The notes below the pieces were generated by a model. It ran no database searches. It was not told where the DNA came from and saw only the letters and a list, made by a program, of their open reading frames with translations. Source: Panopea generosa (Eukaryota > Mollusca > Bivalvia > Adapedonta > Hiatellidae). Taken from it: a DNA stretch of 64,000 bases. Shown one piece after another: positions 47,947 to 61,206 of this stretch. Each line of letters starts with the position of its first letter. Positions within the stretch are counted from its first letter, which is position 1. Where the stretch lies: contig CM055898.1 of NCBI GenBank assembly GCA_029582155.1, positions 28,714,745-28,778,744 on the forward strand, written 5' to 3'. Both the position numbers and the translations under genes were made by a program.

Positions 47947-48450
47947 TTAATGTATGTACTTGAATAAATCTGGAAGATATGGGGGTGAAATTCCTTTTAT
48001 CATTTTGTACATTAGTATTGCTATCAGGAAATTCAATAATTCCATAATTTGTTCACTGGACGGTGTGTCATAATCTTCGTCTAGGATAATTCCAGAAGAT
48101 CTCTTTTGAAGTTCTACTATAGAATTCATGAAATCAGAAGAACAATTTCTCCAAATTGAACAACAGTAGTCCAAATGTGGCAAAACGTTAGCATTAAACT
48201 ATAGCATTCGCACAAGAATTGATAAATATTGTTTACTTCTGTTAAATAGAAACAGCACCGAATTGCACTATTTACTGTATTTGTAAATTCCATGATAAAT
48301 ATATAATCGAAGCTATGGTAATTCCAAAGAGTTTTTCATTTTCAGAAATTTGTATTGGAACGCCATTCGCTGACATTAATTTTTTGTACATGGCACATTT
48401 ATATTCTAATAATATGTGTATTTTAGAAGTACTGACCATTACAGTGACTT
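47947..48450 (-). pseudogene. LINE reverse-transcriptase fragment, degenerate
   Basis: From high to low coordinate, a broken frame gives a segment like VPIQISENEKLFGITI...YLSWN (the post-catalytic RT region). After stops and frameshifts a 78-codon open part reads MPHLDYCCSIWRNCSSDFMN, SIVELQKRSSGIILDEDYDT and MYKMIKGISPPYLPDLF. This is the conserved 'PHLDYC...W...LQKR..R.IL...Y.T' region of CR1/L2-type LINE proteins. The catalytic FADD part is not preserved. Sequence and tail differ from both the intact LINE and the remnant at 2.8-3.5 kb. Confidence 0.78.
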
Positions 48451-50423
48451 AATTTAAATGTGTACATTTTTCTCGTAATAGTAATTAAATAGTTTACCGG
48501 AATGGCTTTTCTTGGTCTTCAAAACGTATGGTTTCATGATACATATTTCTCGTTTTATTTATTTATCAATATGTTTTTTTTATTATTTTCAGCGGTAACC
48601 TCAACAAACAGGATGTGGGCTGTTACATTTGTGTATGATATGTGCGACTCGGCGTTATGATATGCCGATGATTTGTTTATAAAGTAATTTTCTGAGTGTT
48701 TACAAAACCCTTCTGCTGTTTATAAGTTATATATACACTCTTTAGAAAAAATGGTGATTTATCGATTGCCAACGTTTGCAATGACTGATTTATTACATAC
48801 GATATTCAGTAATACAAGGAGTGATAGGCCTGCTGTCTCAGGCTCTCGGTCTCGCTTTCTTTCATTATGTCCATATGTTTGATTTGAGCATGTAATTGTA
48901 ATTTAACTGTTTCAATACTATGTTAGCAGACACATGCAATTATTTAAATTAATTTGCGTTACCCTTCCACGTGTTTTTCTTATTCTTCACCTTGTTCTTG
49001 ATTTCCCCCGTTTTCAATCTATCCTCTTTTTTTCCATCTCCTTAACAATTTGCTTTCTTCAACTTTTCTTTTTTTTCTCTCTCTCTTTTTTCTGTTTCAG
49101 TTTTTATTTTTTAATTTTTGTTTCTTGCTTTATCTCTTCTTTTTCGGTTGTTCGTCTCTTCCATTTTTTCGCCGTATCCCCTACCTCTCTCTCCCTCTCC
49201 ACCCCACTCCCTTCTTCCTCTCTCTCTCTCGTTCTCTCGCTCTCACACACACGCAAATATCCATCCATACTCCAGTTCTCGCCCTTTTCCAAAAGGTTAT
49301 AATTGTACGTTTACTAACCATACGTCTGTACCGATAAATTAACGTGTGTGGTCCCGGGTAAATATATACTCACACTAGTACATACATGTAAATACGTACT
49401 TGTAGATAGATTTATTTCAACGTCAATGCCAGTGGGTATACACATTAAATGAAAAAAATATGTTTCATTTAAAAAAACGTCTGTATATCTTTATCATTTT
49501 CGGTTAACGGTGGATCTATCGCATAAATACATGTTGCTACACTTTCCTCCATCATTTTTATGCTAAGTATTTATTTTGAACTATTTCTATTCACCGAGCC
49601 TGTATGATAAAATTCGATATTTTCTATTCATCGCCATTGATAAAAGCCAAGGCTTTAGAAAAACAGCTTGTTCGCGGACCCCGAAACCTTTCTGTGTTTT
49701 CCCAATAACGCACTCAACGTACATTCAACATCTCACCAATGTGATTATTATTTAATGTTATTAAAGTAGATAGCGTGATCCGTGGCTAATTTGACACTGG
49801 AATTATTCTAAAGATCCGCCAGGGGCATTCAGTGCTGGTAATCTTCATAGAATAGCCGTCATTTCGTATAAAATAGTGACAAATGCGTCGGGTGGGGTAC
49901 TGCTAATTATTGAAAATTTAATTGATACAAAAATAGCTACAAAACATGATTGCATTACTGGTACATCAGTTCAAAATACAAACAAAAAAAAAACAACACA
50001 GCTGATAATCTTAAAAACATGAATACACACCTGTTCATTAATTGCGACTTTATATTAAACTTTCTTTTAAAGTTTCGAAACATCCCGTGTGATGTTTAGG
50101 AAAGCTTGTAAATTCAAACAAAAAAATACACACACACAGAATATGCATAATGAACCTAAAATTCAATATCCACCGAAGTGCTGAGATCCGACAACTTATA
50201 TAGTAAACATTCAATTAAAGGCATATTTCAATTTTACGACATACAAAAACAACTCACGTTTATCTCTTCTCGTACATTACAGCGGAACAACACATTGGTT
50301 GATATTTCAAACATGACAAAACAAAAAAAAACTATAAAAAAAAAATTTATTAAGACTTATTCTGAGGAGTTGATCATCCCCGCGGAGTTAGAATGTTTTC
50401 CGTTTTCAGGAAAGCGACCGTAC
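48451..50423. other. Non-coding stretch with a pyrimidine-rich patch
   Basis: A CT/T-rich patch occupies about 49060-49250 with (CT)n near 49216-49245 and a short CACACAC. The remaining sequence shows nothing recognised. Short frames at 50178-50426 lack support. Confidence 0.5.
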
Positions 50424-50575
50424 TAGCCTGACGCAACCAGCGATCGATATTGGTTCCGGTTCCGCCATTTTCCTTAGACAAGCTGACGATGTAAACGTTA
50501 CATTGTATTTACTTGGACAAAAATACCATGTGGCGGAGGGATAGTCGTTGTCACGTAAGTTCCATAAGATACGGT
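50424..50575. repeat. Dispersed repeat family C, copy 2
   Basis: Same landmarks as 45559-45750 (AGCCTGACGCAACCAGCGAT, GCCATTTTCCTTAGACAAGC, CATTGTATTTACTTGGACAA, GTGGCGGAGGGATAG). On the reverse strand an ATGGCGGAACCGGAACC start in good context opens a 20-codon frame that closes early; copy 1 lacks this frame, so coding is unlikely. Confidence 0.72.
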
Positions 50576-50778
50576 TATAATTTGACAGAAACAATTAAAA
50601 AAAGGAAAATTCATTATAACGATAATATTCAGAAGTTAGAAGTTTGTTTAATAGTCGTTTTTCGCCATTCGTCTAAAGCTGAGTTTTATGTTGAATGTCG
50701 AAAGTTGAAACTCGAATATGACACTAGCTTCAATCCTGCAGTATATTATAAAGTAAGAACGAAATAACAATATACATA

Positions 50779-50956
50779 CATTTAAACCTGCATAAAGCGA
50801 CCACCTCTATTGAGCATCCTATTGTGTTAAGCAGTCATATATGATTTTCCCATTTCTACTCTTTCAGAATAAACTAACCTGTATTAATCAACAACCGGCC
50901 TTAAAATGTCACTTTTGCTCCTTTCATTGACTGACTGCTTAAGATAGGTTTAACAG
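50779..50956 (-). mobile_element. TA-flanked MITE (Tc1/mariner-like), copy 2, 178 bp
   Basis: Reverse complement aligns with 19429-19603 throughout: TTAAACCTATCTTAAGCAG, GGAGCAAAAGTGACATTTTA, GTTGTTGATTAATACAGG, CTGAAAGAGTAGAAATGGG. TA flanks both ends (50777-50778 and 50957-50958). Its outer left terminus is somewhat decayed (CATTTAAACCTGCATAAAGC). Confidence 0.78.
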
Positions 50957-51089
50957 TATATAAAATAAATGTTCATTTTTATGTGAACTGACATTCAATT
51001 AAGCTTTGCTTCAATATCACAAAGGTTCGATATACGTTGCCACTGAGCTTTATTTTCACTACCTTTGTGAGTGCGCATGTTATGCAGGC

Positions 51090-51330
51090 ATGTCATACTA
51101 CGACAACATTTGACAACGATGGTGTCAAAGCCAAGAAGGCCATACTAAGACAATACGTGGCAACGATGGTGACAAAACAGGGTCACGACAAGTTAAAAAA
51201 AACGATATCACGACAACATGACGAAGCGAGGCTACGACAGCATGACAAGGCCAGAAAAGTAAGGTTATGCTGGCACGATGGTTGTATTATAAGACAGTAC
51301 GACGGCACGACAGTTACAATTCAAGGTCAT
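51090..51330. repeat. Degenerate short-period repeat (CACGACA / ACGATGGT motifs)
   Basis: Motifs such as ACGACAACAT, CAACGATGGT, GGTCACGACA, ACAGCATGACAAGGCC and CACGATGG recur irregularly. A 115-codon plus-strand frame (51037-51384) spans it and its repetitive R-Q-H-D-x-A-R pattern derives from the repeat, so it is not called as a gene. Confidence 0.65.
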
Positions 51331-51644
51331 GATGATGATAATGCAAAAGTATTATTAATCAATTTCAGTTATTTGACACTTTGATGTCATTACTTTGTCA
51401 CCGTCGGAGATTTGCGTTGGCTCGCTTTGCCAGCGTTGCATATATATATTTATATAAATTTACATTGAAATCACAACAACGTTATTTAAGATTTTGGGAT
51501 ATTTCTCAATGTGTATTTGAGTATAATCGGTTGTGAATAATCAGACCAGACTGTGGTAAGTGAGCTTAGCTGTATTGTAAACCAAGATCACAAGCCTATA
51601 GAATCACCCAACTCAATAAAATTGGTTTCAACAATATCTTATAT

Positions 51645-51825
51645 AATGATGATAATAATAGTAATAATAGTAATTACATGTATAATTATGACAATAAATA
51701 AAATAATACTAGTACTTTTATTTATTTATTATAAATATTATTATTATTATTATTATCATCATTATTATTATTATTATTTTTAAATTATTATTATTATTAT
51801 TAGTAGTAGTAGTATTATCATTATA
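51645..51825. repeat. AT-rich trinucleotide tract (ATA/TTA/GTA)
   Basis: Imperfect GATAATAATA, TTATTATTA and TAGTAGTAG runs. Confidence 0.85.
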
Positions 51826-52529
51826 TAGTATGTCTAAAAGGTTCACATCGGAGAACCTAAGGAACTTGCAAAAAAATAAAATAGTTTGAGGAACCCCTCT
51901 TGTAAGACGATATTGTTTTGAAACTAATTTAACAGTTGCACCCTCTGGTACTTGAAAAGAAACTGAGTGCAACAGTGACATTCGTGTTCATTAAAGTTTC
52001 AAATTTCCACAACATCATTTCCTCAACGTGTTACGCACGGTCCTGTAGTTCAACTCGCTTCATCTTCACTCGTCCGTGATACTTTCAGAATAAAAAAATA
52101 AACAATAAAATTCACACTCTAGTACTGCCAGGACCATAAAAACAGAGGACAACGAACACAGTGGGGGCGATGTATATAAAACGAAAAATGATATTTATTT
52201 TGTGGTTCATTTGAGTTTAATTATTTTTTAATATCTTATCATGTAGGAGATTTGTTACATATAAATACACATGTAAAGCAGACGATCGGTACAATGTATT
52301 TATGCTTGGGACATGACGATAAGTGATTCTTACCTCGTAAACATGTCGGTTCTAATGTATGGTAGAATATAACAACATGGCGGTGTAGATTTTCGTCTGC
52401 ATGCAGGTTTAATTGTTACCGATCTCCGTGTTTTTATTAGCTTATATAAACTATGATACTGTCTGAATAAAAAAAAATTCGCTTTACTTTCGTATTTTTT
52501 ACTAAAATCAAAGTCACGCGTTATAAAAC

Positions 52530-52603
52530 GGTACTACTATAACTACTACATCTACTTCTACAACAACAACTGCTACTACTACTACTACTACCACTACTAC
52601 CAA

Positions 52604-52636
<33 letters not shown>

Positions 52637-52656
52637 CACTACTACTACTACTTTTG

Positions 52657-52688
<32 letters not shown>

Positions 52689-52742
52689 ACAACTGCTACT
52701 GCTACTGTAGTTGCTACTGCTACTGCTTTTACTACTATAACT
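52530..52742. repeat. (ACT)n / (GCT)n trinucleotide tract
   Basis: ACT/CTA repeats with CCA interruptions, then GCTGCTGCT (about 52664-52689), then mixed ACTGCT units. Confidence 0.93.
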
Positions 52743-53511
52743 TAGTTTTCAACTTAATATTAAATTTCAATTCTATAATGTGATTTAGACAACAAATATG
52801 AAATGACAAAATATTATGACAAAAAATAAAAAAAAAGCAAACAAAAACAAAAACAATATATGAATAGACAAATTATCGATACGTTTTGACAAGATGATCA
52901 TGCAAAAATATAGTATTTACCATTATGCGCAAAACTATATAAATGTTGGCAAACATAAAAACACCCAGGTTGAACTATATATAAAGCACATTGCCGCCAT
53001 AAGCAATACTCTGCGAGAACACATAAATCGTCGACTTCCATCGCAAGAATGTCATTTCAGTTGGCTTACATTATATTAATAAACGAAACACAACATCGCT
53101 ACACATTCTCGGGATTCCCGAGATCAACGATGTACTCCGAGAATTCTTAATGGCAGCCAGATTCGTGTGATTACCGAATGGAGTCGCACGTGTTATGACT
53201 TTGCACGGTTAATTTTGTGTTTTTGGCGTTGTCAAGTATATGACTCAGTCCTCCCAGGTTCGACATGATTCTCTCATATAAATTAACAAAGTATGAGGAA
53301 GATAATTAGAGTTGCCATTATGACGATATCGTTTTTATCTTGCTTGTTTTTCTTAAAAAAAAGAAGATATTTTTAGCGAGATTCTTCTTGAGAGTTTTAT
53401 TCAACTCATTTACGACACTGGTCGCTATTTTTCTAATACTTCACGTGACTTGACGCGGGTTCATTTACAGAATCAGTCATGCTTCTCTCCATAAGTAAAT
53501 GGACGCAGTTT
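52743..53511. other. Non-coding stretch before the satellite
   Basis: No gene or family recognised. A 61-codon open frame at 52894-53079 lacks support. Confidence 0.5.
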
Positions 53512-56500
53512 ATTGACGGAACGTCCTCTGACTGTTACATTTACATTTACATATGCCGTTCACACGTTCAATCCCCGGGGACGATGCACAATATCATGGA
53601 GTATATTTACTGTAAATGACAGAACGTCGTCTGGGTCTTACATATACATGCACACATGCCGTTCACACGTTCTAATCCCGGGGACGATGCACAATATCAT
53701 GGAGTATATTTACTGTAAATGATGGAATGTCGTCTGGATCTTACATATACATGTACATATGCCGTTCACACGTTCTATCCCTGGGGACGATGCACAATAT
53801 CATGGAGTATATTTATTGTAAATGACAGAACGTCGTCTGGGTCTTACATATACATGTACATATGCCGTTCACACGTTCTATCCCTGGGGACTATGCACAA
53901 TATCATGGAGTATATTTACTGTAAATGACAGAACGTCGTCTAGGTCTTACATATACATATGCCGTTCACACGTTCTATCCTTGGGGACGATGCACAATAT
54001 CATGGAGTATATTTACTGTAAATGACAGAATGTCGTCTGGGTCTTACATATACATGTACATATGCCGTTCAAACGTTCTATCCCTGGGGACGATGCACAA
54101 TATCATGGAGTATATTTACTGTAAATGACAGAATGTCGTCTGGGTCTTACATATACATGTACATATGCCGTTCACACATTATATCCCTGGGGACGATGCA
54201 CAATATCATGGAGTATATTTATTGTAAATGACAGAACGTCGTCTGGGTCTTACACATGCATGTACATATGCCGTTCACACGTCCCATCCATGGGGACGAT
54301 GCACAATATCATGGAGTATATTTACTGTAAATGACGGAATGTCGTCTGGGTCTTACATATACATGTACATATGCCGTTCACACGTCAAATCCCTGGGGAC
54401 GATGCACAATATCATGGAGTATATTTACTGTAAATGACAGAATGTCGTCTGGGTCTTACATATACATGTACATATGCCGTTCACAAGTCCCATCCCTGGG
54501 GACGATGCACAATATCATGGAGTATATTTACTGTAAATGACGGAATGTCGTCTTGGTCTTACATATACATGTACATATGCCGTTCACACGTCAAATCCCT
54601 GGGGACGATGCACAATATCATGGAGTATATTTACTGTAAATGACGGAATGTCGCCTGGGTCTTACATATACATGTACATATGTCGTTCACACGTCAAATC
54701 CCTGGGGACGATGCACAATATCATGGAGTATATATATGAAAATGACGGAATGTCGTCTGGGTCTTACATATACATGTACATATGCCGTTCACACGTTCTA
54801 TCCCTGTGGACGATGCACAATATCATGGAGTATATTAACTGTAAATGACGGAACGTCGTCTGGGTCTTACATATACATGTACATATGCCGTTCACACGTC
54901 CTATCCCTGGGGACGATGCACAATATCATGGAGTATATTTACTGTAAATGACAGAACGTCGTCTGGGTCTTACATATACATGTACATATGCCGTTCACAC
55001 GTCCAATCCCTGGGGACGATGCACAATATCATGGAGTATATTTACTGTAAATGACGGAATGTCGTCTGGGTCTTACATATACATGTACATATGCCGTTCA
55101 CACGTCCAATCCCTGGGGACGATGCACAATATCATGGAGTATATTTACTGTAAATGACGGAATGTCGTCTGGGTCTTACATATACATGTACATATGCCGT
55201 TCAAACGTTCTATCCCTGGGGACGATGCACAATATAATGGAGTATATTTACTGTAAATGACGGAACGTCGTCTGGGTCTTACATATACATGTACATATGC
55301 CGTTCACACGTTCTATCCCTGGGGACGATGCACAATATCATGGAGTATATTTACTGTATATGACAGAATGTCGTCTGGGTCTTACATATACATGTACATA
55401 TGCCGTTCACACGTTCTATCCCTGGGGACGATGCACAATATCATGGAGTATATTTACTGTAAATGACGGAATGTCGTCTGGGTCTTACATATACATGTAC
55501 ATATGCCGTTCACACGTTCTATCCCTGGGGACGATGCACAATATCATGGAGTATATTTATTGTAAATGACAGAACGTCGTCTGGGTCTTACATATACATG
55601 TACATATGCCGTTCACACGTTCTATCCCTGGGGACTATGCACAATATCATAGAGTATATTTACTGTAAATGACAGAACGTCGTCTAGGTCTTACATATAC
55701 ATATACATATGCCGTTCACACGTTCTATCCTTGGGGACGATGCACAATATCATGGAGTATATTTACTGTAAATGACAGAATGTCGTCTGGGTCTTACATA
55801 TACATGTACATATGCCGTTTAAACGTTCTATCCCTGGGGACGATCCACAATATCATGGAGTATATTTACTGTAAATGACAGAACGTCGTCTGGGTCTTAC
55901 ATATACATGTACATATGCCGTTCACACGTTATATCCCTGGGGACGATGCACAATATCATGGAGTATATTTATTGTAAATGACAGAACGTCGTCTGGGTCT
56001 TACACATGCATGTACATATGCCGTTCACACGTCCAATCCCTGGGGACGATGCACAATATCATGGAGTATATTTATTGTAAATGACGGAATGTCGTCTGGG
56101 TCTTACATATACATGTACATATGCCGTTCACACGTCAAATCCCTGGGGACGATGCACAATATCATGAAGTATATTTACTGTAAATGACAGAATGTCGTCT
56201 GGGTCTTACATATACATGTACATATGCCGTTCACAAGTCCCATCCCTGGGGACGATGCACAATATCATGGAGTATATTTACTGTAAATGACGGAATGTCG
56301 TCTTGGTCTTACATATACATGTACATATGCCGTTCACACGTCAAATCCCTGGGGACGATGCACAATATCATGGAGTATATTTACTGTAAATGACGGAATG
56401 TCGCCTGGGTCTTACATATACATGTACATATGCCGTTCACACGTCAAATCCCTGGGGACGATGCACAATATCATGGAGTATATATATGAAAATGACGGAA

Positions 56501-59500
56501 TGTCGTCTGGGTCTTACATATACATGTACATATGCCGTTCACACGTTCTATCCCTGGGGACGATGCACAATATCATGGAGTATATTAACTGTAAATGACG
56601 GAACGTCGTCTGGGTCTTACATATACATGTACATATGCCGTTCACACGTCCTATCCCTGGGGACGATGCACAATATCATGGAGTATATTTACTGTAAATG
56701 ACAGAACGTCGTCTGGGTCTTACATATACATGTACATATGCCGTTCACACGTTCTATCCCTGGGGACGATGCACAATATCATGGAGTATATTTACTGTAA
56801 ATGACGGAATGTCGTCTGGGTCTTACATATACATGTACATATGCCGTTCACACGTCCAATCCCTGGGGACGATGCACAATATCATGGAGTATATTTACTG
56901 TAAATGACGGAATGTCGTCTGGGTCTTACATATACATGTACATATTCCGTTCAAACGTTCTATCCCTGGGGACGATGCACAATATAATGGAGTATATTTA
57001 CTGTAAATGACAGAACGTCGTCTGGGTCTTACATATACATGTACATATGCCGTTCACACGTTCTATCCCTGGGGACGATGCACAATATCATGGAGTATAT
57101 TTACTGTAAATGACAGAACGTCGTCTGGGTCTTACATATACATGTACACATGCCGTTCACACTTTCTATCCCTGGGGACGATGCACAATATCATGGAGTA
57201 TATTTACTGTAAATGACGGAATGTCGTCTGGGTCTTACATATACATGTACATATGCCGTTCACACGTTCTATCCCTGGGGACGATGCACAATATCATGGA
57301 GTATATTTATTGTAAATGACAGAACGTCGTCTGGGTCTTACATATACATGTACATATGCCGTTCACACGTCCAATCCCTCGGGACGATGCACAATATCAT
57401 GGAGTATATTTATTGTAAATGACGGAATGTCGTCTGGGTCTTACATATACATGTACATATGCCGTTCAAACGTCAAATCCCTGGGGACGATGCACAATAT
57501 CATGCAGTATATATATGAAAATGACGGAATGTCGTCTGGGTCTTACATATACATGTACATATGCCGTTCACACGTTCTATTCCTGGGGACGATGCACAAT
57601 ATCATGGAGTATATTTACTGTAAATGACGGAACGTCGTCTAGGTCTTACATATACATGTACATATGCCATTCACACGTTCTATCCCTGGGGACGATGCAC
57701 AATATCATGGAGTATATTTACTGTAAATGACAGAACGTCGTCTGGGTCTTACATATACATGTACATATGCCGTTCACACGTTCTATCCCTGGGGACGATG
57801 CACAATATCATGGAGTATATTTATTGTAAATGACAGAACGTCGTCTGGGTCTTACACATACATGTAGATATGCCGTTCACACGTCCCATCCCTGGGGACG
57901 ATGCACAATATCATGGAGTATATTTACTGTAAATGACGGAATGTCGTCTGGGTCTTACACATACATGTACATATGCCGTTCACACGTCCAATCCCTGGGG
58001 ACAATGCACAATATCATGAAGTATATTTACTGTAAATGACGGAATGTCGTCTGGGTCTTACATATACATGTACATATGCCGTTCACACGTCAAATCCCGG
58101 GGGACGATGCACAATATCATGGAGTATATATATGAAAATGACGGAATGTCGTCTGGGTCTTACATATACATGTACATATGCCGTTCACACGTTCTATCCC
58201 TGGGGACGATGCACAATATCATGGAGTATATTAACTGTAAATGACGGAACGTCGTCTGGGTCTTACATATACATGTACATATGCCGTTCACACGTCCTAT
58301 CCCTGGGGACGATGCACAATATCATGGAGTATATTTACTGTAAATGACAGAACGTCGTCTGGGTCTTACATATACATGTACATATGCCGTTCACACGTTC
58401 TATCCCTGGGGACGATGCACAATATCATGGAGTATATTTACTGTAAATGACGGAATGTCGTCTGGGTCTTACATATACATGTACATATGCCGTTCACACG
58501 TCCAATCCCTAGGGACGATGCACAATATCATGGAGTATATTTACTGTAAATGACGGAATGTCGTCTGGGTCTTACATATACATGTACATATGCCGTTCAA
58601 ACGTTCTATCCCTGGGGACGATGCACAATATAATGGAGTATATTTACTGTAAATGACGGAACGTCGTCTGGGTCTTACATATACATGTACATATGCCGTT
58701 CACACGTCCAATCCCTGGGGACGATGCACAATATCATGCAGTATATATATGAAAATGACGGAATGTCGTCTGGGTCTTACATATACATGTACATATGCCG
58801 TTCACACGTTCTATCCCTGGGGACGATGCACAATATCATGGAGTATATTTACTGTAAATGACGGAACGTCGTCTGGGTCTTACATATACATGTACATATG
58901 CCGTTCACACGTTCTATCCCTGGGGACGATGCACAATATCATGGAGTATATTTATTGTAAATGACAGAACGTCGTCTGGGTCTTACACATACATGTAGAT
59001 ATGCCGTTCACACGTCCCATCCCTGGGGACGATGCACAATATCATGGAGTATATTTACTGTAAATGACGGAATGTCGTCTGGGTCTTACACATACATGTA
59101 CATATGCCGTTCACACGTCCAATCCCTGGGGACAATGCACAATATCATGAAGTATATTTACTGTAAATGACGGAATGTCGTCTGGGTCTTACATATACAT
59201 GTACATATGCCGTTCACACGTCAAATCCCTGGGGACGATGCACAATATCATGGAGTATATATATGAAAATGACGGAGTGTCGTCTAGGTCTTACATATAG
59301 ATGTACATAAGCTGTTCACACGTTCTATCCCTGGGGACTATGCACAATATCATGGAGTATATTAATGTAAATGACGGAATGTCGTCTTGGTCTTATATAT
59401 ACATGTACATATGCCGTTCACACGTTCTATCCTTGGGGACGATGCACAATATCATGGAGTATATTTACTCTAAATGACGGAATGTCGTCTGGGTCTTACA

Positions 59501-59985
59501 TATACATATACATATGCCGTTCACATGTCCAATCCCTGGGGACGATGCACAATATCATGGAGTATATTTACTGTAAATGACGGAATGTCGTCTGGGTCTT
59601 ACATATACATGTACATATGCCGTTCACACGTCAAATCCCTGGGGACGATGCACAATATCATGGAGTAAATATATGAAAATGACGGAATGTCGTCTGGGTC
59701 TTACATATACATGTACATATGCCGTTCACACGTTCTATCCCTGGGGACGATGCACACTATCATGAAGTATATTTACTGTAAATGACGGAATGTCGTCTGG
59801 GTCTTACATATACATGTACATATGCCGTTCACATGTCCAATCCCTGGGGACGATGCACAATATCATGAATTATATTTACTGTAAATGACAGAATGTCGTC
59901 TGGGTCTTACATATACATGTACATATGCCGTTCATACGTCAAATCCCTGGGGACGATGCACAATATCATGGATATACTGTAAATG
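53512..59985 (+). repeat. 103-bp satellite array, about 63 monomers, with higher-order repeats
   Basis: The monomer is 103 bp: GACGGAATGTCGTCTGGGTC, TTACATATACATGTACATAT, GCCGTTCACACGTTCTATCC, CTGGGGACGATGCACAATAT, CATGGAGTATATTTACTGTA, AAT. Main variable sites: GACAGAACG versus GACGGAATG; and the eight or so bases after CACACGT, which read TCTATCC, CAAATCC, CCAATCC or CCCATCC. Several monomers near 54730, 56470, 57510, 58120, 58745, 59260 and 59675 are 102 bp because TATTTACTGTAAAT is replaced by TATATATGAAAAT, and one near 53925 is about 97 bp. Edge monomers are most diverged. Because 103 is 1 modulo 3, the reading frame shifts each monomer and every pair of monomers yields a 69-codon open frame; these are not genes. 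Confidence 0.97.
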
Positions 59986-60044
59986 CCGTTTTACTTATGA
60001 TACTATAATAATGAGGTTATGGTAAGTGATGAGTCTCCATTTAA

Positions 60045-60577
60045 AGGTTGTATATCAGAAAAAAACGATGTACATAATAAAATAAAATTATTTTTAAATG
60101 GATAAATGGTATCTCATTATCATCAGTAAATTGTATCCGAATGGTTTGGTTTGTCAAATCCTTCAATACTGTGACAAAATCGAATATTTCAATCGGAGTG
60201 GTAAATTTTAAACAAAATCCCCATTCTAAAAATAGATATCACTTAAATATTGCTTGGCAAGCTTCACATCGTCATTCCTACTCTTCTTAAGATGGAACCA
60301 ATTTTATATTAGGTAAACCAGTATGACGGATCAAACTGGAATAAGATGACTCATTTAATACGTCACATAATATGCAATTTAAAGAGGTTAATCTACTTTA
60401 GTCCAATCCAGGAGTGTAGCCCAAGTTAGACAATCCCTTTTCAATATGCCATTTTGGCATGTTTAGACAGATATCCATTTGGCAATACGGGTTCTATGAG
60501 TATATATAGGCATGATATATTGGGGGGAAATGTTTGAGCCAATTTGAAAATTTTGAAAAAAACCTGATATACTCCCT
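60045..60577. mobile_element. TIR element (MITE family 1), complete copy C, 533 bp
   Basis: Left end AGGTTGTATATCAG and right end CTGATATACTCCCT form an imperfect terminal inverted repeat, flanked on both sides by TTAA (60041-60044 and 60578-60581). Interior collinear with 7473-7996, including GAATGGTTTGGTTTGTCAAA, TCGGAGTGGTAAATT, CCCCATTCTAAAAATAGA and ACGTCACA. No ORF. It starts only about 60 bp after the satellite array ends. The right end continues into a chance minus-strand frame (60441-60713). Confidence 0.82.
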
Positions 60578-60974
60578 TTAACAATTGTATGATGTAACTT
60601 TGCCCGAAACCCTCAGAGGATAATGAAATACCAGTATATGAAATAAGAATGTCATGACCAGGCTTTGTCGATGTGTGCATTATATTGCAAAGTGTATTGC
60701 GATGTGATTTCATGTTTGAAGTACCTGTATTAAGTTACGTTATATGAATATAAAGTCTATGTAATCGTGCCCATCTTTATTACGTAATTGTAAACACTAT
60801 TCTATATAGAAAAAACAACATTTTATCATATTATACACAAAGGCGTATACGTCTCATATTTAGTAGCTACCGCTGCCTTGTATACCAGTCACTTGTTACG
60901 TCTTTAACGATATATTTCTTGTTATTTGCAAACTATATTTAACATAACGTGGAACCAGCACAATCTACGTAGGA

Positions 60975-61165
60975 CACCATGGTCTGTAACAGGGCCAAAG
61001 GCTTTAAGATGGGAGATCGTATGTACGATCCTCCGACACGTAATTGTGTTCTTGGGCAAGACACTTCAGAAATCCGCATAAATATGCTTAGTACTGGTTA
61101 TGCCCAGGCAAACTTCTGGCGTGATCTGTATAAAACTTGTTTCACAATCGATGTAAAATAATTAA
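60975..61165 (+). mobile_element. tRNA-derived SINE, family B, copy 2
   Basis: Head with an A-box-like GGGCCAAAGGCTTTAAGATG and a degraded B-box (GTACGATCCTCC). The conserved tail has TGTTCTTGGGCAAGACACTT, ATCCGCATA, GCTTAGTACTGGTTATGCCC and TTTCACAATCGATGTAAAAT, matching the 11764-11953 copy in the same orientation. A 60-codon open frame across it is incidental. Confidence 0.68.
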
Positions 61166-61206
61166 GTTTAAAAGTTTAAAACTAGAAGAAGAGAATTGTT
61201 TGAGTG

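Noticed and set aside
50406-50594. Frame with a Kozak-like ATGGCGGAACC start on the minus strand as a first exon
   Set aside because: The homologous position in the other copy of the repeat has stops, and no splice donor follows convincingly.
51037-51384. 115-codon plus-strand frame with RQHD-type repeats
   Set aside because: It overlaps a degenerate short-period DNA repeat that explains the peptide pattern.
53512-59985. Dozens of 69- and 103-codon frames resembling a repetitive protein family
   Set aside because: They are shifted translations of the 103-bp satellite; the frame changes every monomer and stops recur, so no continuous repeat protein exists.
53512-59985. CRISPR-like appearance (regular direct repeats)
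   Set aside because: Repeats are contiguous 103-bp monomers without unique spacers, and the genome is eukaryotic. The same applies to the 28-, 29-, 39- and 40-bp arrays.
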